Source: Streptomyces abikoensis
GTDB taxonomy: Bacteria > Actinomycetota > Actinomycetes > Streptomycetales > Streptomycetaceae
Direction: 5' to 3'
Assembly (NCBI RefSeq): GCF_014648775.1
Contig: NZ_BMRT01000008.1
Location: 271,275-335,274 of the forward strand
DNA length: 64,000 nt
Below are positions 23,307 through 32,168 of this stretch, piece by piece. The first letter of the stretch is position 1, and each line of letters starts with the position of its first letter. Position numbers and translations under genes: made by a program. The notes under the pieces are model-generated. The model did no database searches. It saw nothing but the letters and a program-made list of their open reading frames with translations, and was not told the DNA's origin.

Positions 23307-24338
23307 TCAGCCGAAGAACGTCTTGGCCTCCTCGTAAAGAGACAGCGGCACGGTCTTCAACCGCGCCGTCGCGTCAGCCAACGGAACGCGGACGATGTCC
23401 GCGCCCCGAAGCGCGACCATCGTCCCGAAATCCCCGTCCCCCACAGCGGCGATCGCGTGCAGCCCGAACCGCGTGGCGAGCCACCGGTCGAACGCGCTCG
23501 GCGTCCCCCCGCGCTGCACGTGCCCCAGCACGGTCGTCCGTGCCTCCTTCCCCGTGCGGGACTCGATCTCCTTCGCCAGCCACTCCCCCACCCCGGAGAG
23601 CCGGACGTGCCCGAAGGAGTCCAGCGCGGCCGCACCCTTCAGGACCACGTCGCCGTCCCGCGGCATGGCCCCCTCCGCGACGACGACGATCGGCGCGTAG
23701 CTGGCCCGGAAGCGGGAGGTGACCCAGCCGCAGACCTCGTCGACGTCGAAGCGCACCTCGGGGACAAGGATGACGTTGGCGCCGCCCGCCAGGCCGGAGT
23801 GGAGCGCGATCCAGCCCGCGTGCCGGCCCATGACCTCGACCACGAGGACCCGCATATGGGACTCGGCGGTGGTGTGGAGGCGGTCGATGGCCTCGGTGGC
23901 GATGTTGACGGCGGTGTCGAAGCCGAAGGTGTAGTCCGTGGCGGAGAGGTCGTTGTCGATGGTCTTGGGCACGCCCACGCAGCGGACGCCGTACTCGGTA
24001 CCGATCCGCGCCGCGACGCCGAGGGTGTCCTCGCCGCCGATGGCGATCAGGGCGTCCACCCCGTGCCCGGCGAGGTTCTCCGTGATGCGGCGGACGCCGT
24101 CGGGCTCCTTGAAGGGGTTGGTCCGGGACGATCCGAGGATCGTGCCGCCGCGCGGCAGGATGCCGCGGACCGCCGGGATGCCGAGCGGGACGGCGGAGCC
24201 GTGGAGGGGGCCGCGCCAGCCGTCCTTGAAGCCGATGAAGTCGTGACCGTGGTCCTGGACGCCCTTGCGGACGATCGCGCGGATGACCGCGTTGAGGCCG
24301 GGGCAGTCGCCGCCACCGGTGAGCACTCCGATCCGCAT
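23307..24338 (-). CDS. pfkA: 6-phosphofructokinase
   Basis: 343 residues, the size of bacterial PFK-A. MRIGVLTGGGDCPGLNAVIR, GGTILGSSRTNP, PKTIDNDL (catalytic Asp), MGRHAGWIAL and LGHVQRGGTPSAFDR are diagnostic. The active-site residues are those of the PPi-type subgroup: Asp104 in IGGEDT (Gly in E. coli) and Lys125 in VPKTIDND (Gly in E. coli). Even so, the S. coelicolor enzyme of this subgroup is known to use ATP, so the phosphoryl donor should not be read directly from these residues. ATG at 24338. Downstream of it lies the compound terminator. Confidence 0.93.
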   Translation of the reverse strand: MRIGVLTGGGDCPGLNAVIRAIVRKGVQDHGHDFIGFKDGWRGPLHGSAVPLGIPAVRGILPRGGTILGSSRTNPFKEPDGVRRITENLAGHGVDALIAIGGEDTLGVAARIGTEYGVRCVGVPKTIDNDLSATDYTFGFDTAVNIATEAIDRLHTTAESHMRVLVVEVMGRHAGWIALHSGLAGGANVILVPEVRFDVDEVCGWVTSRFRASYAPIVVVAEGAMPRDGDVVLKGAAALDSFGHVRLSGVGEWLAKEIESRTGKEARTTVLGHVQRGGTPSAFDRWLATRFGLHAIAAVGDGDFGTMVALRGADIVRVPLADATARLKTVPLSLYEEAKTFFG

Positions 24339-24393
24339 GACACACCTTCCGTTCGCCGGGGGCCTCGAAGGCCGCCCGGCCGGGAACGCGCGG

Positions 24394-25065
24394 TCAGGCG
24401 TCGTCGAGACCTCGCTCTATCGCGTAGCGGACGAGCTCCACGCGGTTGTGCAGCTGGAGCTTGCCCAAGGTGTTCTGCACATGGTTCTGCACCGTCCGGT
24501 GGGAAATAACCAGCCGTTCGGCGATCTGCTTGTACGACAGTCCCTTGGCGACGAGGCGGAGGACCTCCGTCTCGCGGTCGGTGAGCCGCGGCGCGCCGGG
24601 CTCGTCGGGGGCGGCGGGGGCGGGGTCGGCGGCCAGCCTGCGGTACTCGCCGAGGACCAGTCCGGCCAGGCCGGGGGTGAAGACGGGGTCGCCGACGGCC
24701 GTGCGGCGGACGGCGTCCAGCAGCTCTTCCGCGCCGGCGGACTTCAGGAGGTAGCCGGTGGCGCCGGACTTGACGGCCTCCAGGACGTCGGCGTGCTCGC
24801 CGCTCGCGGAGAGCACCAGGACGCGCAGTTCGGGCCGGTCGGCGACGAGCTGCTTGCAGACGGCCGCGCCGGGCAGGCCGGGCAGGTTGAGGTCGAGGAC
24901 CAGGACGTCGGGGAGGGCGGCCTGGGCCCGGCGCACGGCCTGGGGGCCGTCGCCGGCGGTGGCCACCACGTCGTACCCGGCGGCGGCCAGGTCGCGGGCG
25001 ACGGCGTCGCGCCACATGGGGTGGTCGTCGACCACCATGACCTTCACGGTCTGTTCGCCACTCAT
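24394..25065 (-). CDS. NarL/LuxR-type response regulator
   Basis: 223 residues: receiver domain (about 7-125; acidic pair DD at 13-14, phosphoacceptor Asp58 in VLVLDLNLPG, Ser in LSAS, Lys in YLLKS) and a C-terminal LuxR helix-turn-helix (LTDRETEVLRLVAKGLSYKQ). Its ATG overlaps the stop of the upstream kinase by 4 bp, so the two are co-translated. Targets are unknown. Confidence 0.92.
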   Translation of the reverse strand: MSGEQTVKVMVVDDHPMWRDAVARDLAAAGYDVVATAGDGPQAVRRAQAALPDVLVLDLNLPGLPGAAVCKQLVADRPELRVLVLSASGEHADVLEAVKSGATGYLLKSAGAEELLDAVRRTAVGDPVFTPGLAGLVLGEYRRLAADPAPAAPDEPGAPRLTDRETEVLRLVAKGLSYKQIAERLVISHRTVQNHVQNTLGKLQLHNRVELVRYAIERGLDDA

Positions 25066-26291
25066 TTCCCGGCCTCGCTCCCCCGTGGGACTCTCAACTC
25101 GACTTCTGTGCCCTGACCGGGCACGGACAGCAGCTCGGCGCTGCCGCCCAGGTCCCGCAGTCTGCCGCGGATCGACAGGGCGACGCCCATGCGCCCCTCC
25201 CGTTCGGCTGCCGCCAGCCGGCCCTCGGCGATGCCGGGCCCGTCGTCCCGCACGGTGACGATCACGGCGTCCGGCTCGTCCTCCAGCAGGATCCAGGCCC
25301 GCGCGCCGTCCCCGGCGTGCTCACGGACATTGTCCAGTGCGGCGCCGACGGCGGCCGCCAGCTCCGCCGCCGCGGCCGCCTCCAGAAGGACGGGCGTGCC
25401 GGGCCCGGCGTAGGAGACGGCGGCTCCCGCGTGCGGTGCGAGCAGCGCGCCCAGGTCGCAGGGCCCCTCCGGGGGGCGTGGCGGGGTGCCTGTGGACCGT
25501 ACGAGCTCGGCGTCCTCGGCGAGCTGCCGTGGTGTGCCCCGCGGGGGCACCAGACCGCCCGCGACCAGGGTGCGCAGGGCGATCTCCTGCTCGCCGGCCA
25601 GCCGGCCCAGCTCGGCCGCCTCGCCGCCGAGGGCCGCGCCCCGGCGCTGCACCATGGCGAGGACCTGGAGGACGCTGTCGTGGATGTCGCGGGCGAGGCG
25701 CTCGCGCTCCCGGGTGGCCGCCTCGATCTGGAGGGCGCGGGCGAGGGTGCGCTCACTGGCACGGGCCACCTCCACGATGTAGCCGATGGCGATGCTGGAG
25801 ACCCAGACCAGGAGCACGTTGTGGACGGTGTCGCGGGCCGGGTGGCCGCGCTCGACGAGATTGGCGACGGCGACCAGCGTGGAGCCGACGGCCGCCCAGC
25901 GCCAGCCGCCCTTGATGGCCAGGCCCAGTACCGCGCCGCCCGTCCAGATGGACGGGAGGGTGGCCGCGCCTCCGTCGACGCGCTGGGCGGAGTCGACGAC
26001 GGCGCTGAGCAGGACTCCGCCGAGCGCGATGCTCAGATCGGCGATCAGGAAGGACCTGGTGCAGCGTTCGGGGGCCGAGACCTTGTTCCAGGTCAGCAGC
26101 ATCCACAGGGTGAGTACGCCCATGTAGAGCGCCGCACCGAGCGGGTGGGCGTACTCGTGGTAGTTGACGCAGAACAGGGCCAGCGCGTAGCCGAGCGTCA
26201 GGATGCGGTAGCCGGTGAGGGCACGCCACAGCGGCAGCTCCACCGACATCCGCACGGCACGCGGGCGCCCGGTGCCGGTGCGCTGTGTCAT
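25062..26291 (-). CDS. MacS-type sensor histidine kinase
   Basis: 409 residues: an N-terminal membrane block of about five helices (residues 20-190) with the DUF5931-like sensor features of MacS, then HisKA_3 with phospho-acceptor His in LARDIHDSVLQVLAMV and a HATPase_c domain (NVREHAGDG N-box, DDGPGI G-box). It pairs with the response regulator translated immediately downstream. Signal unknown. Confidence 0.9.
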   Translation of the reverse strand: MTQRTGTGRPRAVRMSVELPLWRALTGYRILTLGYALALFCVNYHEYAHPLGAALYMGVLTLWMLLTWNKVSAPERCTRSFLIADLSIALGGVLLSAVVDSAQRVDGGAATLPSIWTGGAVLGLAIKGGWRWAAVGSTLVAVANLVERGHPARDTVHNVLLVWVSSIAIGYIVEVARASERTLARALQIEAATRERERLARDIHDSVLQVLAMVQRRGAALGGEAAELGRLAGEQEIALRTLVAGGLVPPRGTPRQLAEDAELVRSTGTPPRPPEGPCDLGALLAPHAGAAVSYAGPGTPVLLEAAAAAELAAAVGAALDNVREHAGDGARAWILLEDEPDAVIVTVRDDGPGIAEGRLAAAEREGRMGVALSIRGRLRDLGGSAELLSVPGQGTEVELRVPRGSEAGK

Positions 26292-26319
26292 GTGACGTGA
26301 CCCCCCGAGGCCCGGGCGG

Positions 26320-27108
26320 CTACGCCCCGGGCTCGTCCTCCGTCTTCTCCGCCTTCTCCGTCGAGTCGGCCTTGTCGAGGCCGGCGGCCTTGGCCGCCTT
26401 CTCCTCCTCGGCCTTCTTCTTCGCCTCCTCCGCGATCTGCCGCTTGGCGGCGGTCGCGTAGATGTCGACGTACTCCTGGCCGGAGAGCTTCATGATCTCG
26501 TACATGACCTCGTCGGTCACCGAGCGGAGGATGAAGCGGTCGCCGTCCATGCCGTGGTAACGGCTGAAGTCCAGCGGCTTTCCGATCCGGATGCCCGGCC
26601 GGATCATCTTCGGCAGGACCTTCCCGGGCGGCTGCACCTTCTCCGTGTCGATCATGGCGACCGGGATCACGGGCGCGCCGGTGGCCAGCGCCACCCGGGC
26701 GAGCCCGCCCGGCTTGCCGCGGTAGAGACGGCCGTCCGGGGAGCGGGTGCCCTCCGGGTAGATGCCGAAGAGCTCACCGCGCTCCAGCACCTCGATACCG
26801 CTCTTGATCGCGGCCTCACCGGCACCACGGGCACCGGAACGGTCGACCGGGAGCTGGCCGACGCCCTTGAAGAACGCCGCCGTCAGCTTCCCCTTGACCC
26901 CGGGGGAGGTGAAGTATTCCTGCTTGGCGATGAACGTGATCTTGCGATCCAGTACCGCGGGAAGGAAGAAGGAGTCCGAGAACGACAGGTGGTTGCTCGC
27001 GAGGATCGCGGGCCCCTCGGCCGGGATGTTCTCCAAGCCCTCCACCCACGGCCGGAAGGCAAGCTTCAGCGACCCGCCGATGGACAGCTTCATTGCGCCG
27101 TAGAACAA
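26320..27108 (-). CDS. 1-acyl-sn-glycerol-3-phosphate acyltransferase family protein
   Basis: 262 residues. The PlsC catalytic motif is NHLSFSD (H-x4-D), the second block is GIYPEGTRSPDG and the third VPVAMIDT. It transfers acyl chains to lysophosphatidic acid or a related acceptor at the membrane. After residue 220 there is a Lys/Glu/Ala-rich charged tail (AKKKAEEEKAAKAAG...) typical of the actinobacterial subgroup that includes Rv2182c. Divergent from the esterase gene. Confidence 0.9.
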   Translation of the reverse strand: MFYGAMKLSIGGSLKLAFRPWVEGLENIPAEGPAILASNHLSFSDSFFLPAVLDRKITFIAKQEYFTSPGVKGKLTAAFFKGVGQLPVDRSGARGAGEAAIKSGIEVLERGELFGIYPEGTRSPDGRLYRGKPGGLARVALATGAPVIPVAMIDTEKVQPPGKVLPKMIRPGIRIGKPLDFSRYHGMDGDRFILRSVTDEVMYEIMKLSGQEYVDIYATAAKRQIAEEAKKKAEEEKAAKAAGLDKADSTEKAEKTEDEPGA

Positions 27109-27232
27109 CCGAGAACCTCCTGTGTGTGACGAGGAGACCTTAACCTGCCTACCCGCCGTGCGGCGCTCCGCGTAGGCTGAGGGCCAGACCCTCTCGTTGT
27201 CCGTTGTCTCGTTCCCTTGATCGGAGATCCCG

Positions 27233-28003
27233 GTGCCGCTCCTCCCCGGAGCCGAGCCGTTCCGCCATGACGGCGGAGAGGTCGGCGTCCTCGTGTGTCA
27301 CGGCTTCACCGGTTCCCCGCAGTCCGTAAGGCCCTGGGCCAATTATCTCGCGGAGCGGGGCCTGACGGTCTCGCTTCCCCTGCTGCCCGGGCACGGCACC
27401 CGCTGGCAGGACATGGCGATCACCGGCTGGCAGGACTGGTACGCGGAGGTCGACCGTGAGCTGTGGCGGCTGCGGGAGCGGTGCTCCCGGGTCTTCGTCT
27501 GCGGGCTGTCCATGGGCGGCGCCCTGACGCTGCGCCTCGCGGCCCGCCACGGGGCGGCGGTCTCCGGCATCGTCCTGGTCAACCCGGCCAACAAGGTGCA
27601 CGGCCTGGCCGCCCGGACCCTGCCGGTGATGCGCCACCTCGTGCCGACGACCAAGGGCATCGCCAGCGACATAGCCAAGCCGGGCATCGAGGAGACCGGC
27701 TACGACCGGGTGCCGCTCCACGCGGCGCACTCCTTCCGCGGCTTCCTGCGGAAGCTCGACACCGAACTGCCGCAGGTGACGCAGCCCTTGCTGCTGCTGC
27801 GCAGCCCCCAGGACCATGTGGTGCCGCCGGCCGACTCCGCGCGCATCCTGTCCCGGGTCTCCTCCCTGGACGTCACCGAGCGACTGCTGGAGAAGAGCTA
27901 CCACGTGGCCACCCTGGACCACGACGCGGAGACGATCTTCGAGGAGACCCACGCGTTCATCAGCCGGCTCGCCGGCTCCCCCGCGGCGGCGTCCCATGGC
28001 TGA
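27233..28003 (+). CDS. alpha/beta hydrolase, carboxylesterase type
   Basis: 256 residues. Nucleophile Ser in VCGLSMGGAL, Asp in LRSPQDHVVPP and His in SYHVATLDHD form the triad. VLVCHGFTGSPQSVRPWANYL carries the oxyanion-hole HGFTG motif of Est30-like carboxylesterases/monoacylglycerol lipases. Its place opposite a PlsC acyltransferase hints at lipid metabolism, but the substrate is not known. GTG at 27233; the frame overlaps the next gene by 8 bp. Confidence 0.87.
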   Translation: MPLLPGAEPFRHDGGEVGVLVCHGFTGSPQSVRPWANYLAERGLTVSLPLLPGHGTRWQDMAITGWQDWYAEVDRELWRLRERCSRVFVCGLSMGGALTLRLAARHGAAVSGIVLVNPANKVHGLAARTLPVMRHLVPTTKGIASDIAKPGIEETGYDRVPLHAAHSFRGFLRKLDTELPQVTQPLLLLRSPQDHVVPPADSARILSRVSSLDVTERLLEKSYHVATLDHDAETIFEETHAFISRLAGSPAAASHG

Positions 28004-28562
28004 GCCCGACGCGAACCGCGACCGCGACGACAGCCGCGACCCCCTGGACGAGGACCGCGCCTGGGCCGAGCTCGTCGCCGCCTACGGCGAGCAGCCCGAC
28101 CCGGAGAAGGGCCGCTGGCCCGCGACCGGCGACCTGGACGAGGCGAAGGACGCCGCGCCGGAGCCGGCCCCCGAGGAGAAGCCCCCGCCGGCCGCGCCCG
28201 AGCGGCCGGGAGGCTCCGTCGTCTTCGCCCCGGGCATCGGCCCGCGCGACTGGACCACGCCGGAGCCGGAGCCCGGTCCCACCGGCGCCGACGCCGGCGC
28301 CCCGGCGGCGGACGAGGGCCACTTCGTCCCGCCGGAGCCCCCGCCCCTGCCCACGGGTGACGTCACCTCGCGCTTCGCCTGGCTCGCGGTCCTCGGTGGC
28401 CCCCTGCTGCTGCTCGTCATGGTGCTGCTGCGCCAGGAGCTGACCTGGTGGGTGACGACGCTGGGCGTCGGCGGCTTCCTGGGCGGCTTCGCCACGCTCG
28501 TCCTGCGCATGAAGGACGGCGACGAGGACGATGACGACCCGGGCCGCGGAGCGGTGGTTTAG
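27996..28562 (+). CDS. hypothetical protein with Pro/Glu-rich head and two membrane helices
   Basis: 188 residues. An acidic, Pro-rich, probably disordered N-terminal 125 residues (DEDRAWAELVAAYGEQPDPEKGRWP at the start looks conserved) is followed by two membrane helices (WLAVLGGPLLLLVMVLL and WWVTTLGVGGFLGGFATLVL) and a highly acidic tail DGDEDDDDPG. Start ATG lies inside the esterase gene, so it is translationally coupled. No recognised family; function unknown. Ends 4 bp from a convergent gene. Confidence 0.8.
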   Translation: MAEPDANRDRDDSRDPLDEDRAWAELVAAYGEQPDPEKGRWPATGDLDEAKDAAPEPAPEEKPPPAAPERPGGSVVFAPGIGPRDWTTPEPEPGPTGADAGAPAADEGHFVPPEPPPLPTGDVTSRFAWLAVLGGPLLLLVMVLLRQELTWWVTTLGVGGFLGGFATLVLRMKDGDEDDDDPGRGAVV

Positions 28563-28566
28563 CCGA

Positions 28567-29316
28567 TCAGGGAGCGGTCGGCACCCGCAGAGCCGCCAGC
28601 ACCGGCAGATGATCCGTCGCGGCGCGCAGATCGCTCTCGGCGACCCCCCGCAACCCCATCGGCACCCCGCACCCCAGCACCTCGACGCCCCCGGTCGCGA
28701 AGACCGCGTCGATCCGCTGGAGCGGGTCCCCGAGCCGCGTCGTGTGCTCGCGCCCCCACGGCCTGACGGCCCATCCGTCCTGGAGTTCCCCCGCCAGCAG
28801 GCCGAACGTCCGTCCGTCGGGCCGGTCGTTGAGGTCGCCCGCCACGACGGCGTGCGGCACCCCCAGCCCCCGTACCCGCTCCAGCAGCAGCCGTCCCTGC
28901 GCGTACCGCTCGTCCGCGTCGATGCTCAAGTGGCAGCTGACGACGCCCAGCCGGGCCCGGCCGAAGCGCAGGACGGCCGTGGCCAGCCCCCGTTGGTGGA
29001 GCCCGCGGCGCCGGGGCAGCAGCACGTCCTCCGCGCGCTCCACATGGGCGCGCAGCGAGGCGAGGATCATCGGCCCCGAGGCGGTGCCGCCACCGGTGAC
29101 GTACACCAGCTCCGACTCCCGGGCGAGGCGGGCGGCCGCCTTGCGCCAGCGGAAGAAGCGCGGCGCCTCCTGAACGCAGACGACGTCGGGCGCACAGGCC
29201 CGGATGATCCGGGACAGCGCCGCGACGTCGTCACGCATGGAGCGGATGTTGTAGGAGAGCACGCGGACCACGGACCCGTCCGCTTCGGTCGAGGATTCCG
29301 GCAGGTCCGCGAGCAT
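28567..29316 (-). CDS. endonuclease/exonuclease/phosphatase family protein
   Basis: 249 residues of the DNase I-like metal-dependent fold: VRVLSYNIRSM, VVCVQEAPRFF (metal-binding Glu), VVSCHLSID, AVVAGDLNDRP (catalytic Asp/Asn) and AATDHLPVLAAL (Asp-His pair). Substrate (DNA, phosphoinositide-like or other phosphodiester) cannot be assigned. ATG at 29316 has GGAGGGG upstream; the frame stays open further 5' without a ribosome site. It follows glkA on the same strand. Confidence 0.87.
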   Translation of the reverse strand: MLADLPESSTEADGSVVRVLSYNIRSMRDDVAALSRIIRACAPDVVCVQEAPRFFRWRKAAARLARESELVYVTGGGTASGPMILASLRAHVERAEDVLLPRRRGLHQRGLATAVLRFGRARLGVVSCHLSIDADERYAQGRLLLERVRGLGVPHAVVAGDLNDRPDGRTFGLLAGELQDGWAVRPWGREHTTRLGDPLQRIDAVFATGGVEVLGCGVPMGLRGVAESDLRAATDHLPVLAALRVPTAP

Positions 29317-29348
29317 CGCCCCTCCGCTCAAGGAACTCGTCCCAGGAT

Positions 29349-30290
29349 TCAGCCCTGACGGGCCAGGTCGGCCGCTCCCACCAGGCCGGCCTTGCCGCCC
29401 AACTGGGCGGCGAGCACCTGCGCGTGGGGGCGCCACTGTCCGCCGACGAGCCAGCGGCGGAAGGACTTGCGGATCGGGTCAAGGACGAGGTCGCCCTCGT
29501 CGGAGACGCCGCCGCCGACGATGAACGCCGAGGGGTCGAAGAGCGAGGCCAGGTCGGCCAGGCCCGCGCCGGCCCAGCGGGCGAGCTCGCGGAAGGAGTC
29601 GATGGCGACGGGGTCGCCCTGGCGGGCGGCGTCGCTGACGTGCTTGCCCTCGATGCCCTCGACGGTGCCGTCGCCGAGGCCCAGCAGGATCTCCGCGTTC
29701 TCCGGGGTGGCCTGGGCGCGCTGCTTGGCGTAGCGGACGAGCGCGCGGCCCGACGCGTACTGCTCCCAGCAGCCCTGGCTGCCGCAGCCGCAGAGCAGCC
29801 CGTCCGGCACCACGCGGATGTGGCCGAACTCGGCGGCCACGCCGAAGCGGCCGCGGCGGAGCTTGTTGCCGATGATGATGCCGCCGCCGAGGCCGGTGCC
29901 GAGGGTGATGCAGATGACGTCGTCGTGGCCCTGGCCGGCGCCGAAGCGGTACTCGCCCCAGGCGGCGGCGTTGGCGTCGTTCTCGACGACGACGGGGAGG
30001 CCGACGCGCTGCTCGACCTTGTCCTTGAGCGCCTCGTGCCGCCAGTTGATGTTCGGGGCGAAGAGGACCGTGGCCCGCTTGTCGTCCACGTAGCCGGCGG
30101 CGCCGATGCCGACGGCCTCGACCTCGAAGCCCTCGCTGACCGTGCGGACCGCGTCGGCGATCGCGTCGATCACGCCCTCGGGGGTGTCCGGGGTCGGCAC
30201 TTTGCACGTCGCGAGGATCGAGCCCTCTTCGTCGACCACGCCGGCCGCGATCTTCGTGCCGCCGATGTCGACGCCGATGGTGAGTCCCAT
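29349..30290 (-). CDS. glkA: ROK-family glucokinase
   Basis: 313 residues. IGVDIGGTKIAAGVVD (phosphate-binding), VENDANAAAWGEY (catalytic Asp), ITLGTGLGGGIIIG, EFGHIRV and the ROK zinc motif CGCGSQGCWEQYASG are all intact. It phosphorylates glucose; in S. coelicolor the orthologous GlkA is also required for glucose repression. Next to the DUF5304-like gene, as in S. coelicolor. ATG at 30290. Confidence 0.95.
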   Translation of the reverse strand: MGLTIGVDIGGTKIAAGVVDEEGSILATCKVPTPDTPEGVIDAIADAVRTVSEGFEVEAVGIGAAGYVDDKRATVLFAPNINWRHEALKDKVEQRVGLPVVVENDANAAAWGEYRFGAGQGHDDVICITLGTGLGGGIIIGNKLRRGRFGVAAEFGHIRVVPDGLLCGCGSQGCWEQYASGRALVRYAKQRAQATPENAEILLGLGDGTVEGIEGKHVSDAARQGDPVAIDSFRELARWAGAGLADLASLFDPSAFIVGGGVSDEGDLVLDPIRKSFRRWLVGGQWRPHAQVLAAQLGGKAGLVGAADLARQG

Positions 30291-30347
30291 GTGTACCTCG
30301 GTTTTTCGCTCGAACCCCGCCAGGAGTAACCGTACCGGAGGGCGGGA

Positions 30348-30824
30348 TCAGTCGAGGTCGATGCGCTCGCTCCCCCCGTTCTTCGCCTCGCCCTCGCGCG
30401 GCTCGCTTCCCTGCGCGCGAGGCGCGGGGGGCTCGTGCGCCGGTTCGTCGCGGGTCCAGCGCGCCTCCTGTCCCGTCACGGCGGCACGGTAGGCGGCCAG
30501 CAGTTCGGAGCCGGCGGCGGCCAGGTGGTCGAAGACCTGGGGGTTGCGCTCGATGACGGGCTGCGCGGCCGCCTTGGCCGTCTCGACGATCTCGCGCACC
30601 GCTCCCTGCGCGGCCGCGCCCGCGAGCGGCAGCTGAGCGGTGACCTTGCCGGCCACGGCCTCGACGAGTCTGCGCAGTTCCTCGGCGGCGCTGCCGGGCT
30701 GCTCGCCCGGTCCGCCGGCCGCGCGGCGGGTGTTCTCGGCGGCGAGGTCCTCGGCGCAGGCCCGCTCCCAGGCGTCGGGGTCGGGCGCCTGGCCGGGGCC
30801 GGGGCGCTCGGTGGCTTCGCTCAT
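30348..30824 (-). CDS. DUF5304-like small acidic protein upstream of glkA
   Basis: 158 residues, no membrane segment. A central helical part (AAEELRRLVEAVAGKVTAQL ... VREIVETAKAAAQPVIERNPQVFDHLAAAGSELLAAYRAAV) lies between disordered, charged ends (the C-terminus is rich in Pro, Glu and Arg). It holds the position of SCO2127, the gene next to glkA that affects glucose repression in S. coelicolor; orthology is assumed from position. ATG at 30824. Transcribed with glkA across a 57-bp gap. Confidence 0.75.
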   Translation of the reverse strand: MSEATERPGPGQAPDPDAWERACAEDLAAENTRRAAGGPGEQPGSAAEELRRLVEAVAGKVTAQLPLAGAAAQGAVREIVETAKAAAQPVIERNPQVFDHLAAAGSELLAAYRAAVTGQEARWTRDEPAHEPPAPRAQGSEPREGEAKNGGSERIDLD

Positions 30825-30895
30825 GACGGACTCCCGCTGGCTGGATTTTCCTTCGACGTTACCCGACCGACGCCGGGCCGTTCCGGGCGTCCCGG

Positions 30896-32128
30896 TCAGG
30901 GTGTCCGGGGCCACAGGCCGGGGTCCGGGACGAAGCGCACGCACAGCTCGCCGTCGTGCAGCCCCGCCCCCGCGACGCCGCAGCGGCGCAGCGCGGAGGG
31001 CAGGGTGAGGACGCGGCGGAACGGACCGGCGGAGACGACGAGTTCGTCGCCCCGGCGGACGAGGCCGAGGCCCTCGCGGGTGGCGCCGGGCAGCGGGATC
31101 CGCCAGATCAGCATGCCGTCGGCGGCGAGGCGGTCCTCGACGGCCCAGGGTTCGGCGGGCGGCCGGTCCGCGGTGGGCAGGGTGGCGCGGGCGGCGAGGA
31201 GCTCCAGGTCCGCGAGGCCCTGGGGGGCGCGGCCGAGGTGGGGCAGCTCGCGCACGGTGACGCCGTCGGCGAGGAACTCGTCGCACAGCGTCTTGTGGGC
31301 GCCGCGCCGCTCGGCGGCGAGGGCGGCCAGCCAGGGGTCGGCGGAGTCCTCGGGCAGCAGCCGGTTCGCCACGAGCGAATCGATCCGGCAGCCCTGGAGG
31401 GCGAGCCCGGCGCGGGCGGTGCGGAGGGCGGCGAGGGCCTGCGGGCCGGGTTCGGCGACGAGCCGTACGGTCGTGCCGGGCGCCTCCAGGACGTCGCGGA
31501 CGGCGGCCAGCTCCCGCTGGAAGCGTTCGGCGGTCTCGTAGAGCCGCTGGGCGGGCATGGGCACGCCGGCGAGCTGGGCGAGCATGGGGCGCAGCGCGCG
31601 GGCGGCCTGGCGCTCGGGGGGCAGGAGGCGGTGCAGATAGCGGCCGAGCTGCTCGGGGAGGCCCAGCAGGGCCACGGTCTGGAGCAGGGGCGGCATGTCG
31701 ACGACGAGCAGGTCCCAGCGGTCCGGCTCGCCGTGGGCGGCCCGGAGGGCGGCGAGCAGGGCCAGGGGTTCGGCGCCGGGGAGTTCGGTGAGCTCCTCGG
31801 GGTCGAGGGGGGTGGCGCCCAGGAGGTCGAAGACGGCGGCGCCGCGCTCCTGGAGTTCGCCGGCCAGGGCGCGGAAGTGGGCGGCCGGGGCCACACGGGC
31901 GGCCCACAGTCCGGGGGCGGCGGCCACGGGCGGTGCCCACGGTCCGCCCCGGTCGTCGTCGGTGCCCCCGGTGGGGAGGGCGGTGCCGAGGACGGCGTCC
32001 GGGGCGGGGCCGCGGTCGCTGGTGAGCAGCAGTGTCCGGTGTCCCACGCGGGCGGCGGCCAGGGCGGTGGCCGCCGCGACGGTGGTGCGGCCCGCGCCGC
32101 CGGGACCGGTGACGAGGACCGTGCGCAA
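30896..32128 (-). CDS. ArsA/GET3-like ATPase with altered P-loop
   Basis: 410 residues. The order of motifs is that of the anion-transporting ATPase family: P-loop, LLLTSDRG (the DTDPA equivalent), a switch region LLVVDMPPLLQTVALL, and a C-terminal part of low similarity. The deviant Walker A motif, GKGGVGKTT in ArsA, reads GPGGAGRTT here; both lysines are lost. It corresponds by position to Rv2184c. It may bind nucleotide weakly or act as a pseudo-ATPase. GTG/ATG choice: ATG at 32128. Confidence 0.82.
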   Translation of the reverse strand: MRTVLVTGPGGAGRTTVAAATALAAARVGHRTLLLTSDRGPAPDAVLGTALPTGGTDDDRGGPWAPPVAAAPGLWAARVAPAAHFRALAGELQERGAAVFDLLGATPLDPEELTELPGAEPLALLAALRAAHGEPDRWDLLVVDMPPLLQTVALLGLPEQLGRYLHRLLPPERQAARALRPMLAQLAGVPMPAQRLYETAERFQRELAAVRDVLEAPGTTVRLVAEPGPQALAALRTARAGLALQGCRIDSLVANRLLPEDSADPWLAALAAERRGAHKTLCDEFLADGVTVRELPHLGRAPQGLADLELLAARATLPTADRPPAEPWAVEDRLAADGMLIWRIPLPGATREGLGLVRRGDELVVSAGPFRRVLTLPSALRRCGVAGAGLHDGELCVRFVPDPGLWPRTP

Positions 32129-32168
32129 GGAGAGCCTTCCGGGCGGAGTGTGCGTGGGGGTCAGGGCG

